Positions 11,906 to 22,936 are shown, numbered from the stretch's first letter. The stretch is 64,000 bases of DNA from Plenodomus lindquistii (GCA_025504975.1 JANUWI010000001.1:4898001-4962000), one strand, 5' to 3'. Made by a program: numbers and translations. The notes: generated by a model from the letters alone, not told the origin.

Positions 11906-12763
11906 TCAATCCCCCCATCCAGCAGCCCACCCCGCCGCCTCCTCAACACTAACATCCTTGTCCACCACAAACCCCCCAAATAACCCCACACACCGCTCCA
12001 CAAACACACAAGCTAGTAAATGCTTACACACGGGCGGCATGTCATCCCCTCTACTCACACCGCCGAATATCCATGGATTCTGCTGTACTTGTGCACTGCG
12101 CTTATCTTCAGTTTCTGTGGATGGAGTGTTGAGACTAGTGAGGGTAGTGCAGGGATGAGGTGGAGAAGACGGATTGTGTGAGGCTGGGAATGCAGAGAAT
12201 GCGAATGCAGGACAGGAGCAGTTCCAAGCTGTAAGACGGACTTCGTAGGATGTAGTGTTGTCGAAGGAGGTTGTTGCGAAGCGCGAGGGGCGCTGCTGGG
12301 CGGAGCGGACGTAGTATATTGAATTTTGCGAACTGGGGGGATGTGGATGTGTTTGGGGGGTTGTTTCGCTGGTGGTGGTGGTGGCGGTGGTGGTGGGGGG
12401 GTTTGGTTGTGTGTTGTTCTCGTTTGGTTTTGTGTTCGCGTGGATAGTGTCGTCTTGTTGTATTGGTGTTGGTGTTGGAATTGGTATTGCTTGCCTCGAC
12501 TGCATCGATGCATTGTCGTTGCCATCATCGCAGATCCTCAATCTCGTGACAAGCCGGCGGTCCAAAAGATCCAGCGCGGGGACGAATTCATTCGGAAACA
12601 AAACCTGCAGCGCGAGTAACTGCTTCTTCACATCCTCGTTCACACTCTGCAGCGGATTCGTCGTCGGCGCCGTAGATCCCACATCATCAGTCGAAGAGGA
12701 CGGCAGCGAATCTAGCAACCGCGTCACGAACTGGCGTGCTGTTGGCAGATTTGTCGAGGACAT
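11906..12763 (-). CDS. SWIM zinc-finger protein, Sws1/ZSWIM7-like Shu-complex factor
   Basis: Likely member of the Sws1/ZSWIM7 (yeast Shu2) family, which works with Rad51 paralogues to promote Rad51 filament assembly. Intronless, 285 aa from the ATG at 12763; the frame is open 15 nt further but without ATG. Two blocks match the animal and fission-yeast proteins: LQVLFPNEFVPALDLLDRRL near residues 53-72, and the SWIM finger CSCPAFAFSAF (Cys182, Cys184) paired with CKHLLA (Cys246, His248). Between the two halves of the finger lies a Ser/Pro/Thr-rich insert of about 60 residues, much longer than in ZSWIM7. A second low-complexity Thr/Pro/Asn region separates the blocks. I am confident of the SWIM domain; assignment to Sws1 rests on the ALDLLDRR block. 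Confidence 0.75.
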   Translation of the reverse strand: MSSTNLPTARQFVTRLLDSLPSSSTDDVGSTAPTTNPLQSVNEDVKKQLLALQVLFPNEFVPALDLLDRRLVTRLRICDDGNDNASMQSRQAIPIPTPTPIQQDDTIHANTKPNENNTQPNPPTTTATTTTSETTPQTHPHPPSSQNSIYYVRSAQQRPSRFATTSFDNTTSYEVRLTAWNCSCPAFAFSAFPASHNPSSPPHPCTTLTSLNTPSTETEDKRSAQVQQNPWIFGGVSRGDDMPPVCKHLLACVFVERCVGLFGGFVVDKDVSVEEAAGWAAGWGD

Positions 12764-15630
12764 TGAGTCTACACGCACACTCCTGCTCCCCGTATCCGCA
12801 TTGTTGCGAATTGGAATATCACAGATGAGGATTGACGATATGGATGGCGGACGGGATATAACAGTAAGGTTAGTTTAAGGTTGAGGGAAGTGCGCTATAC
12901 ATGAAGTGGGCGTAGATCAGGGTCCACTTTTGCGATTCAGACGCGTTCTTTCCTGCCTCCTGCCTTTGACTTATCGATTGCTGTTGCCTGTATGTATCAA
13001 CTACTCTGATCGTTCCAATGTCCGCGAGAACCGCATAGTGAGGCAGCCATCCATTCCTCCAGGCTAGGTCTTTTGCGCATGGAAACAAGGCAGATCCGGT
13101 GAGAGCGGAGAAGTCCGCCAGCTCGCGCAATCATGTCATGTCCTTGGCTGGCCGTAGGTAATGGCGTCATGCTCGGTGTGACAATTTGTCCGAACGACTT
13201 TTGCTGATTATTCTATCTAGAAGTAATCCAAGGATTGCTTCATTACAATCTGGGAACTTGCCTTTCTTTTGTGTCGTTCAATTGCCGAATTTCTAACAAC
13301 CAACTTCTAGGTCAATTGCATGGGGCAATCAATCTATTTCGGGCACGGCGTCCAGCACTTCCATTGACCTGCCACAGTGGTACGAGGCGTGCCTCCTTGT
13401 ACGCCTGGTCTGACGCCAATGACGCAGTGGTAATGACACGACGACCAGAGTGCTTTTTAAGGCAGGGGCTTCGAAACGAGATGCTCTTGTAAAGGCAGGG
13501 CGGCGAACGACAGGGTCATCTGCCAGCATTGGCCTATCGGGATCATGTGCAGCTCTGGGGTGGGCGATCGCCACTACGAACATGGCCGGCGCACATGGCT
13601 AGACCAGCTGCCAAACCAATGTATGTCAAACGGCAATGATGTTCCACACCCAATGGATGGCGACACAATCATTGACGCTCATGCCCTGGATGTCAGAGTC
13701 CTTGAATGAGCATTCGTAAATACTCCTGGTCTGTACTGCTGAGGTGGCAGAATTGAAGAGGGGTATTACGAGGCAATGTAGTTTGTCAATGGACTACAAT
13801 CTGACTACCAAGGGCTGCATGACGGTAATTGGCGGCTTTGTCCATTCCTGAAACAAAGTGCGGCAACAGCGCTGAGCAGATCCGGCGCGCAATGAACGTG
13901 ATGAGAGCGTAGGTTGAGGGGTAACCCCACATGGGCGATAACGATAAGACATTGCCCGGGGGGGTGGTGGTGGTGTTGGATGACCTCTACCAGTGCCGGA
14001 GATGGTGTGTAGAGCAATCTGCCTCGTGAGCAATTGTACTAGGCATTGGGCAAGCCGAGCCAGTCGCAATGCTGTCACACGGTGGCCTCTGGGACGGTAT
14101 GGGTGTCCTGCCATGTTGACCTGGTGAGCCTCGAGGCCCTTTCACATGCGACATGGCAAAGAACAATGACGCCTGCGGGAAAGAATGCAGGCATTATCCG
14201 GTAGTCTAGCCGCGATGCAAGTCACTGAGTGCCCTGAACCCTCTGGCCGGCTCCGTGGTGGTGGCGCTGACAACCTTGTCACAAGACCAGCCAACCCCAT
14301 GACCGGACGTGTTGAGACGATACAGCGGCTACATGGGGAGCAGCAATGGCGGCGTGTGGGAGTGCAATCTGCAATTGAGGAGTGCGCGGTCAATTGGGGG
14401 TGTGGGTGGGATTGGGAGCATTGGGCTGTCTGGCAGGTGGACCGGCTGGCATCATGGTTGCTTGCTTTGGAATGTGGAGCGATGTGGAACCGCCATGGCT
14501 GCCTTGACGGCCGGTCAGCCTGCGCTGCGTGCCGACGAGATGACGGCAGCAGCGAGTGGAATCGAAGGCTACCACGGGCATTAGGCAGAGCTGTGACACG
14601 TCGCCTGCCCAATTGCTGGTGAAGCAGGCGTGCATGAATCAATGCGGGCAGCAGCAGCAGTGCCTGGAGAGGCCATGCGCAGGCGAGGCATGCAATGGGA
14701 GGCGGCGACGTGTAGACGCGACCATGTCCATGGGCATTGACAATGGCGATGCGAGGTTGCGGTTCGGGCAGCAGACGTGCACCCACCAGCACAAGGCGTC
14801 TAGCCGCCTTTGTATTGGGAGGGCGCTCGCAGCTGGGGGTGCAGGAGCGACTGACGGCCGTCGACAACGCGCTGGGTCGTTCCTTCCTCCTGCCCAAATG
14901 ACGATGACTCCCATGGCTCAGCCCCAATCCAATCGCCCATCGCCTGTCAGGCTGTGCGGCAGCCAATCCACGCGCGCTGCTCGCGCTCTGGTCGGTCGTG
15001 GTCGTGGCCCTTCGACTCACTTCCCCCAGATTCGCATTCGTCAGCCTCCCGGCCGTGGACAGCAGAGACCAGGATGCGGTCAAAGGCTGACCAGCGCCGC
15101 TCGCGCCTACCACACAAAGACGTGTGGTCGCTAGCACATGGCCGGCATTGTGTCTCACTCCCAGGCAGATGACTTTGTCCCTGTTCTGCCAGCCTGCTGA
15201 AACCCCCGGCGCGCCTTGTATCCTTATAAACGCCCCCCACCCCATCGCTTTCGGGAGGTTTGGTCTGCCCAGTACTACCACTGACTCCTGACTCCGCTTC
15301 CCGCTGCACACGCCTCGCTCCCATTGCTCTGCACTCGTCAGCCTCTGGTTGGGGGCCGCCCAATTCAAGCGCTTCTGTCGCCTTCCACGCTTCCATCGTC
15401 ACGTTTGCCGGACCATAGTGGACTATACTGCTCGCCACCTGCACCTACAACGTCCTGCATTCGACACTGCGCCCAACACTCACGACGTTCCCACTCCCGC
15501 GCTTTGGCCGCGTCGTCGTTGAGAAACTATATTCCTCGCGGCTGCCTGCAACTCTATATATTCAGTGCCGTCGCCACCTACTCGCCCACGTCTTCTGTGC
15601 AACAAACATTCAATCGCCAATTCACACGCA
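12764..15630. other. Long gene-poor divergent intergenic region
   Basis: 2.9 kb between the SWIM gene (-) and the SWIRM gene (+). A 408-codon minus-strand open frame at 14142-15368 has no ATG-linked family resemblance and a composition typical of GC-rich non-coding sequence. The final 400 bases before the SWIRM ATG are strongly CT-rich, with TATAAA at 15225 and CTATATAT at 15554. No transposon signature was recognised. Confidence 0.5.
15225..15561 (+). promoter_or_regulatory. Candidate core promoter elements of the SWIRM gene
   Basis: TATAAA at 15225-15230 is followed by about 400 nt of pyrimidine-rich sequence up to the ATG at 15631. A second TATA-like CTATATAT lies at 15554-15561, about 70 nt before the ATG. 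Fungal TATA boxes usually lie 40-120 nt before the transcription start, so either could be used: the first with a long leader, the second with a very short one. Position and sequence are seen; function is inferred. Confidence 0.3.
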
Positions 15631-16776
15631 ATGGCAAACCCCCCTTCCACGGCGTCCCCGAGCAATCGCCTTCACATTTCCTCGTTGCTCTCGCCACCAG
15701 AATTGAAGCCAACAGACTCGTTTGGCCCTTCAATGCCTCCTGCACTCTGGTCAGAGTCCTTTGCTCACACGTCGTTCAACGGAACCCCCAAGTCGACCAT
15801 GGCTGCCTTCTCAAAACGCGACGAGGCCTACGCATCCCCACCAATCTCGCCTGAGGGACTCCTTGTTGGCAAGAAGAATATGGCACACGCAGAGGAGGAA
15901 CATGGGGTCCTGGACCCGCCGCTCTTCGCCTCTGGCGATGCGCCTGTCGCTGACATGCCGCTCTTCCCTCAGGACTCAATGGAGCCCCTTGCTCGACACA
16001 CCATCACCGCACACATGCAATCGCATGACTACGCCAACCTGGAAGAGAAGCCGTCTCGCGCCGACTACGAATTGGCCATCTCCTTCCAGTCCAATGTATT
16101 CAAGTCCGCAGCCAAGGATCCTCGCAAGTGGTGGAAGCAGGAGCGCGCATTCGACCAATACTATGGTCGTCCCACTGGTGTGTCGAAAGGGAAACAGCCC
16201 GCTCTGAAGAAGCTTGCTCCCGCACCATCCATCCCCGCCCGCAAAAACAAAGTCGCCATTCCCAGGGTGTCGCAATCCGCTCCCCAACGCACCCCTCGTG
16301 TGGCACAGAAGGCGAAGCGCAGCCCGCTGAGTCAGACTCTCGACTCCTTCGACTCCTCACCCATGTCGGAATCATCTCCCAGGCCTGCAAGGCAGGCTAC
16401 CACTCGCGATGACACCGACTATCTTGGTCTCTGCGACTACTCACCGCCCATCGACACCCTTCCCAACAACAGCAAGTGCCTCAAGGCTGAGTGGAAGGGC
16501 TCAGTCCTCGATCTGTCCAATGATCCCGACCGTCACCGGCTGCACGAGGCTGAGCTTGTCCTCGCCTCAACGCTGCGCCTCACCTGCGCAACCTACCTTT
16601 GCAGCAAGAGGCGCCTGTTTATTGGGCGCGTCGAGGCTTTGAAGAAAGGCAAGGAGTTTCGCAAGACTGATGCGCAACAGGCCTGCAAGATCGACGTCAA
16701 CAAGGCTAGCAAGTTGTGGTCGTCGTATGACAAAGTCGGTTGGTTCAACCCAGACTACTTTCGCCAATTTCTCTAA
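15631..16776 (+). CDS. SWIRM domain-containing protein (Fun19-like)
   Basis: Intronless, 381 aa, probably nuclear. The C-terminal 90 residues form a SWIRM domain, a helical module found in chromatin proteins such as Swi3, Rsc8 and LSD1: LHEAELVLASTLRLTCATYL, then FIGRVEALKKGKEFRKTDAQ and CKIDVNKASKLWSSYDKVGW. The rest is low-complexity Ser/Pro/Lys-rich sequence with a short block near residues 170-190 (DPRKWWKQERAFDQYY) seen in fungal Fun19-type proteins. The open frame extends 66 nt upstream but without ATG; 15631 is the first ATG. No catalytic domain is present, so an adaptor or DNA/histone-binding role is likely. Confidence 0.8.
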   Translation: MANPPSTASPSNRLHISSLLSPPELKPTDSFGPSMPPALWSESFAHTSFNGTPKSTMAAFSKRDEAYASPPISPEGLLVGKKNMAHAEEEHGVLDPPLFASGDAPVADMPLFPQDSMEPLARHTITAHMQSHDYANLEEKPSRADYELAISFQSNVFKSAAKDPRKWWKQERAFDQYYGRPTGVSKGKQPALKKLAPAPSIPARKNKVAIPRVSQSAPQRTPRVAQKAKRSPLSQTLDSFDSSPMSESSPRPARQATTRDDTDYLGLCDYSPPIDTLPNNSKCLKAEWKGSVLDLSNDPDRHRLHEAELVLASTLRLTCATYLCSKRRLFIGRVEALKKGKEFRKTDAQQACKIDVNKASKLWSSYDKVGWFNPDYFRQFL

Positions 16777-17472
16777 AGTTGCTCATCGCATCACGGTCCA
16801 TTGATGGTCATGACATGGACTGACCTTGTCATTTCCTCGTTTGTTTCGGATTTCGCGCACACCAAGTTGCACACGGCATATCATGATGACTGGAGTTTTG
16901 ATTTTCACTTTCGTTTTGCTTTTGGGTACACGGACGGCATGAACAGGATGTTCGGGATTGGGCACGCTCTTTCCCTCTGATGGAGTTTTTGACATTACTT
17001 TTCCTTTGTCACATCATGCGATACCCCCACACTCAGCTTGATCATTCGAGGTGGACACTATGTATCTCGCCGCACTAGACAGACGGCCGTTTCAGTATTA
17101 GCTTTCACAATAGATGACTTTATTGTTCGAGAAGACACACATGGATATGGTGCGATTTATAACACTTGATGCGTCAATGTCGTTGTGAGAAGATGAGTGC
17201 ATTGCGTGTATAATCACATCCGGCATCCGACGACAACGGGGCTTGTGGTGTTTAGGGTCTGGTCTCGGACAAGCAGAGGCGGGCATGTGTAAGCTCCGCA
17301 GCCGTGGCGCGGCTGCTGCTGTCCCTGTCACTAATTTGGGACGGGGACGGGGACGAACGCCTTGGCCAACCCCAAACCGTTCCCGCCGCGTCCTCAGCAA
17401 CACCCTGGCAAAGCGACGTCTGCCACTCTTCACCCACCCACCCAAGTCGCGGAACTGCGCGGATAAAGCAAC
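16777..17472. other. Intergenic, no gene seen
   Basis: 696 bp between the SWIRM gene and CDC50. The overlapping open frames on both strands near 17098-17649 are shadows of the GC-rich leader and first exon of CDC50. No repeat was recognised. Confidence 0.45.
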
Positions 17473-19009
17473 ATGGCGCGCAACGACCAGGCAGAGCAAG
17501 CCGACTCCATCACCAGCCAGGACCCGGCCCGCGACGAGGGCAAGAAGACGAAGAGCAGAAGGCCACCGAGTAAGCCGCGCAATGTGGGCGAGGACGATAT
17601 CATGAGATGGCAATACTGACGAGAATGGGCAGATACTGCGTTCCGGCAACAGCGGTTGAAGGCATGGCAGTATGTTGGGTCTCAGTATGCGCGCGCATAC
17701 GGTCGTGGCTAATCGCGATGCAGGCCCATCTTAACCCCCAAGACGGTCCTTCCACTCTTCTTCATCGTCGGCGTTATATTTGCGCCCATTGGCGGGCTGC
17801 TTATATATGCCAGTGAGCAGGTACAACACGTGTGCTCCAACATGTTCACCCGAGGACTGACGCTTGTTTCAGGTCCAGGAACTCTCCATCGATTACACAC
17901 ACTGCCTGCGCGATGCGCCCGATGCATCTCTCGACTTCGACCCTACTGCAGACAACGACCTCAGGAACATTCCCTCGGGCGACTATTCGGCCACCTTTGA
18001 CAACATGATTGCTCCCCAGTGGGGCAAGGCGGAAAAAGAAGTCACTTTCGAATATTCGGGCAAGACGCTGAATACCAATGTCTGCATCTTGAGCATAAAC
18101 ATCCCAACCACCATCAAGCCGCCGGTTCTCATGTATTATCGCCTTACCAACTTCTACCAGAACCACCGCCGCTACGTCAAGTCCATCGATACCGACCAGC
18201 TCAAGGGCAAGCGGCGAAGTGCTAGCGATATCTCCGATGGTGACTGTGGGCCTCTTGATATTGCCCCCAACGGCAAACCTTACTATCCATGTGGCCTGAT
18301 TGCCAATTCCATGTTCAACGACACTTTTGGCAACTTCACCGCCGCCAACGCCCAAGGAGGTGGTGATGAGACACAGTTCTACAACTTGACCGTACACGGA
18401 ACCTCGTGGAGCCACGAGGGCGATCTGTATGGAAAGACCGATTACTCGCCCGATGACGTTGTGCCGCCGCCTTTCTGGCAGGATCGTTATGTCGATGGGA
18501 GCTACGCAAACGCTACCTTGCCTGACCTGCACACTTGGGAGCAATTCCAAGTCTGGATGAGGACTGCTGGTCTGCCTACCTTCAGCAAGCTGGCAGGGAG
18601 AAACGACACGCATGAAATGAAGGCTGGGACATACCGGTTGCAAATCGAAGATCGTATGAGAACCGGATACACCTCATAGTCACACATGCGCTAACAATTG
18701 ATGCAGGCTACCCTGTCGACAAGTATAGCGGCACCAAGTCGATCCTAATCTCCACACGCACCGTCATGGGGGGCAAGAATCCGTTCTTGGGTATTGCGTA
18801 CATCGTTGTCGGTGGTCTCTGTATTCTGCTGGGCGCAGTCTTTCTCGCTACGCATCTCATCAAGCCGAGGTCAGCCGCATCGTACTTCATGCTCATAGAT
18901 CTATCATTGCTAACAAATTGACAGAAAACTTGGCGATCATACCTATCTCACCTGGAACAATGACGTTCCAAGTACCGCTACAACGTCTGGTCGCGCTGGC
19001 GGTGCGTAA
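17473..19009 (+). CDS. CDC50: Cdc50/Lem3 family phospholipid flippase beta subunit
   Basis: Non-catalytic partner of P4-ATPase flippases, needed for their exit from the ER and for moving aminophospholipids to the cytosolic leaflet. Six exons: 17473-17569, 17633-17669, 17724-17820, 17873-18653, 18707-18869 and 18925-19009, total 419 aa. Every junction restores conserved sequence, including RPPNTAFRQQRLKAWQPILT and HLIKPRKLGDHTYLTWNN. Two membrane segments flank a large exoplasmic loop: VLPLFFIVGVIFAPIGGLLI near the N-terminus and NPFLGIAYIVVGGLCILLG near the C-terminus. The loop holds several N-x-S/T sites and conserved cysteines (YTHC, DCGP, PCGL). Yeast has three paralogues (Cdc50, Lem3, Crf1), and I cannot say which is the closest functional match. 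Four of the exons are under 170 nt, so a simple ORF scan sees only the fourth. Confidence 0.93.
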
Positions 19010-19699
19010 ACGTGAGTACGGCCAATCTCGCCCGTCCAAGGCACAGCTCCGTCGCCTCCTTCACTCTTCTCCGTTGTCGAATTTTTCATTGTATCGTGCG
19101 TCTTTACTTCCAATGTATGTTATGGGTCCAGAAGATCCGGAGTTGAGGCGTTTGTCTGGTGAGCCAGACGCTAAATCATGGCCTGTTGTTGAACATTTAC
19201 CAATGCAGTCGATCACTGGAAATGACCACCTTTCTTGGAAGTATACGTCCGATGCTATTGCTAATGGGTCGGTATTCCGGAGGCCAAGAACTATTCGATT
19301 CTCACGACCAATCTCGAAGAAGGCTGATTCTTCGAGACAGGTCTTATGGATCCGACGCATGCATGAAGGGCTCGAAGAAGGCCGACCAAAATTTTGCGCG
19401 GTAGTCGATACAAACCGACATGGACATTCTGAAACTTTAGGAATCCAGACTGTCTGCGCAGAGAAGATATAAGGTCTAGCTACACTTCCCACCCAAAATG
19501 CAAGTTCACTACCTTCTCCCAGTAGAGAGACTACAATTCGCAAGCACACGCAACACTTTTCACATTTCAATATTTGAAATACATCTTTTCCATTCTGGCA
19601 GCCAAGCAAAGACGTGCCACTGGGTTTCTGGAGCAATCGCAAGAGTAAACTTACATTCCTGAGCCCTTTCCCCCTTTGCCACCCCCATCTCCAAGCCCC
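19010..19699. other. Intergenic, no gene seen
   Basis: 690 bp between CDC50 and the metalloprotease gene. Long open frames on both strands (18918-19472 plus, 19061-19711 minus) mirror each other and resemble no family. Confidence 0.45.
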
Positions 19700-20584
19700 A
19701 TGCGCACACACATTCTCCTTGCCTCGCTAGGCCTCCTAGTCGGAGCCAGCAACGGCCAGAGCTTCGACTGCGACACCAACGTCGACCACGCCCCCGACGA
19801 CTTTATCAAAACCGTGCAATCCCTCCACGGCGGCACAGCCTCTGGCTCCTCCGCCTCGCGCGCCGCCCTCTTCGCCCGCGATGGCTCCCCCATTGCCATC
19901 GACGTCGTCTTCCACATAGTAGCCAAAGAATCCTCAAAATCCAGCATAACAGACGACATGCCCAAAGCGCAACTCGATTCCCTCAACGAATCTTACAACC
20001 CCTACTCCATCTCCTTCAACCTCATCAACGTAACCTGGACCACAAACGAGGACTGGGCGACCGGCGGCCCGGACCCAGACACCGCCATGAAAAAAGCCCT
20101 CCGCCAGGGAACCTACTCAACCCTAAACCTCTACTTCCAAACCGACCTCGCCGGCGGCTCCCTCGGAAAATGCACTCTCCCCTCTGCCGTCGCAAACGGC
20201 AAATCCGACCCCACCGTCTACTGGTCCGACGGGTGCAACGTCAACGCGCGCACGATGCCCGGGGGCGCCATGAGCGGCTACAACGCTGGCAAAACCGCTG
20301 TCCACGAGACGGGCCACTGGCTCGGTCTTCTCCACACTTTTGAGGGGTATTCGTGCGACGGCGATGGCGATTATATCGATGATACGCCCATGGAGAAGAC
20401 GGCGACGGATGGGTGTCCTACGGATCCGGTGAAGAAGTCTTGTCCTGATCAGCAGAAAGAGGGGGAGAGCGATCCGATTCATAATTTTATGGATTATAGT
20501 TATGATAGTTGTTATACGGGTTTTACCGAGTTGCAGGCTACGAGGATGAGGAGTATGTGGGGGATGTATAGGTTGGGGAATTGA
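19700..20584 (+). CDS. Secreted metalloprotease, M43B (pappalysin-like, MEP1 type)
   Basis: Extracellular zinc endopeptidase, 294 aa, no intron. A signal peptide covers about residues 1-20 (MRTHILLASLGLLVGASNG). The zinc motif HETGHWLGLLH (His202, Glu203, His206, His212) is the HExxHxxGxxH of metzincins, and HNFMDYSYDSC contains the Met-turn. Cysteines around the catalytic domain (KCTLP, DGCN, GYSCDG, GCPTD, KSCPD, DSCYTGF) fit the disulphide pattern of fungal MEP1-like enzymes. The frame is open 24 nt upstream without ATG; 19700 is the first ATG and starts directly with the signal peptide. Related enzymes contribute to extracellular protein degradation and, in some pathogens, to virulence; nothing here shows that for this species. 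Codon use is strongly C-ending in the first two-thirds. Confidence 0.9.
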   Translation: MRTHILLASLGLLVGASNGQSFDCDTNVDHAPDDFIKTVQSLHGGTASGSSASRAALFARDGSPIAIDVVFHIVAKESSKSSITDDMPKAQLDSLNESYNPYSISFNLINVTWTTNEDWATGGPDPDTAMKKALRQGTYSTLNLYFQTDLAGGSLGKCTLPSAVANGKSDPTVYWSDGCNVNARTMPGGAMSGYNAGKTAVHETGHWLGLLHTFEGYSCDGDGDYIDDTPMEKTATDGCPTDPVKKSCPDQQKEGESDPIHNFMDYSYDSCYTGFTELQATRMRSMWGMYRLGN

Positions 20585-20892
20585 GGGTTGAAGTTGAAGT
20601 TGAGGGGATGGGATGGGGTGAAAGGAGGGGTGGGGTTGGTGTTGTTTGATTTGGTTGGGGGGGGATGTACTGTGTTCATGTGGGGTGCTTTGGCGTTACT
20701 TGATCTGTTTTTGCTGTTCTTGTTATTGGTGGTGCCTTTTGCTTTCTACTGTTCTTGCTCCTTCTCGTTTCTTACCTTTGTTTTCTTTTCCTCCTTTACT
20801 TCTCCTTGCCCAAATTGCAACATATATTTCTTCCTTTGTAGCTTATGTCTGTTAGGTTTGTACCTTTGTTAGTAAAAATACACCGTTATCTT

Positions 20893-20924
20893 CATACATA
20901 CATACATACATCTCTCTCTCTCTC
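20893..20924. repeat. (CATA)n-(TC)n compound microsatellite
   Basis: Four to five CATA units pass directly into about seven TC units; read directly. Confidence 0.85.
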
Positions 20925-21450
20925 GCTCAACAACTCGAATTCCTCCCACCAACCAGGTAAGTTACCCATTCCGATGATCTCGTGTAACAACAATATCAGG
21001 GGTACACGAAACCGAACATTCCAGACCCTGCATTTAGACATCCACAGGCTAGATCTCAACATTTGCCCAGCATTTTGCCTCACTCACTCACTCATTCATC
21101 ATGAAGACCAGCCATTGAGTTCACAAGCAAAACGGGGCATGTATGTGTAAACAACACCCAAGACAACAAAACCATCCAGACCCCTCTGCTGTATAAACCG
21201 CAGGCCAGTTCTAGACTCCATTGCAAGGCTTTCCAGACCCAGACCCTACGTCTTTGTCCCTGGTTGGTTCCTGTCGTGCCGTCCAGCGATGTTCCACAAA
21301 GCACGGCCCAGGCCAAAATCAAGGGTCCGAGACTGGAACAGAAGAGCATAGCCGAGACCAAGGCGAAGCGGGTGTGCGACGTGAGGAGGCGATGCGAGGC
21401 GAGGCGAGGCGTAGGGAGAGACTGTAGTAACCGAAACCTCCGCGTCTCGG

Positions 21451-21454
<4 letters not shown>

Positions 21455-21482
<28 letters not shown>
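21455..21482. repeat. (GT)14 microsatellite
   Basis: Fourteen uninterrupted GT dinucleotides, read directly. It lies in non-coding sequence. Confidence 0.95.
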
Positions 21483-22579
21483 CTTGCTGAGATGTTGGTC
21501 GAGGCAGTTGTGGATACCGTACAAACTTCAGGGCTGTATTACAAAGTTTTGCCGCTAGATTTGGTAATGGCTTGCGGGGATAAGAGATGTGGGGTGTGTG
21601 GCTGCGCTCGTGTCGTGGTGGGTAGTGTTCCGTTTGCGGAAGGCGGGTAGGTATGATGGATGAGGAATTTGCGCGTGCGAACGGGTGGAGGGGGGGGGGA
21701 AAGAGCGGATGCGGGATTTGGGATGCTGCTTTTGGTTGTTTTTTTCTTTTGAAAGAAGAAGAAGAGGATGGGTATGCGTATGCGTGTGGGTATAATAGGT
21801 AGTCAGCGGGAGTGTGAAGGTGGGGATGAGACAGTTGATGTTGTTTCGCTCGCCATCCTTCAGCGGGACTCCAAGGTATGGACTTCGCGACAGATTGAGG
21901 ATGTCTTGAGTACTATTCTTCTGCAGTCTATCCGTATCTTCGCATCATCTAGCCTTGACGAGGAAACGAAGGAGGCGAGAAAACAGCAGCCCAACATCAT
22001 CACCAGGCAATCCCTCCCCGACACCTACACAATACCCAACCCCACACCTAACAAAGCACACCGCCACCATCCCGGACACCTCCTCTCCTCCCATTGTCCC
22101 TCTATACGAACACCGTCCAATCACACAAACCTGCACCACCCTACTCATCCCTCCAGCGTAGAGACCCCTCAAATGCGCACACCCTGTCCCTCAACAATCC
22201 ACCTCAGACAACACAAACACAAATAAAAACACAATCACCACCGTCGTCCATCCTCCTCCACGTCTTCGACTTTCAACTCAACATCACCGCTCATCCCAAA
22301 TTCCAGCAAACCCACCCTCAGTCCTGCGCTACACTTACATACTCCTGACTGCGCGCCCAACGCCTACCGATCCGGCTTCAGATACGAGTGTATACAGTGC
22401 CCGCAAGCCACACAGCACCCCATCACCACGAGAAAAAAAACAAACAAACAAGACTGGAAACCATTAATTCATCGCCCACCGCAGCACCAGAGCGAGACTT
22501 CCCACCTCTGACTTGCCTAAACCAAAATCCACACCACAGTGTACAAGTCTATAAAACCGCAAAAAAAAAAGAAAAAAAC

Positions 22580-22936
22580 ATGCCATCCAAACATCTTAAT
22601 CACATACCCTTACCCCTACCATTCCCATTCATCGCAGATATATCAAACTGGTGTAATACAACATGTACATACATCTTGCGGTACAGTCTGCGCATGTTAC
22701 TCGTCGTTGGACTCGTGGTTCTTACGGGCTCGATATTGATGTGTGTAGTTGATGCGTTTGGTAGGAAGAGGAGGAAGAGGAATAAGATTGGGTTGAGGAG
22801 GGCGAGGAGTAGAGTGGGGAAGACGGGATTGGGTGGTGTGAGTGCGCGGTTCGAGCGTGCGGGGGTGGGCGTGAGAAGGGAGGGCAGGGCGAGGGGAAGT
22901 GAGCCGGATGTCGGGGATGCTTGTGCTGTTATGTAG
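22580..22936 (+). CDS. Hypothetical small single-pass membrane protein
   Basis: Candidate gene of 118 aa, not recognised as any family. The ATG follows an A-rich run typical of fungal leaders. One clear hydrophobic helix, LRMLLVVGLVVLTGSILMCVV at about residues 37-57, is followed by a strongly basic stretch (GRKRRKRNKIGLRRARSR), which predicts a cytosolic C-terminus by the positive-inside rule. The frame is open further upstream, but that part (from 22388) is low-complexity Pro/His/Thr sequence. Codon use in the last third is Gly/Arg-rich and could be chance. Whether it is expressed is uncertain. Confidence 0.3.
   Translation: MPSKHLNHIPLPLPFPFIADISNWCNTTCTYILRYSLRMLLVVGLVVLTGSILMCVVDAFGRKRRKRNKIGLRRARSRVGKTGLGGVSARFERAGVGVRREGRARGSEPDVGDACAVM

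Larger units (their letters stand above)
20585..22579. other. Gene-poor low-complexity region
   Basis: 2.0 kb with T-rich, CT-rich and purine-rich tracts, a CATA/TC repeat at 20893-20924 and a (GT)14 tract at 21455-21482. Short open frames lack family resemblance. The last 300 bases are A/C-rich, like the leader of the candidate small gene at 22580. Confidence 0.5.

Noticed and set aside
14142..15368. 408-codon minus-strand open frame
   Set aside because: No domain, composition like translated GC-rich non-coding DNA, opposite-strand frames equally open, and it overlaps the likely leader of the SWIRM gene.
18918..19711. Long open frames on both strands after CDC50
   Set aside because: They mirror each other, overlap the CDC50 last exon and the metalloprotease leader, and resemble no family.
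19700..20584. Part of a secondary-metabolite or effector cluster
   Set aside because: The neighbours are housekeeping genes; no synthase, tailoring enzyme or transporter is clustered with it.
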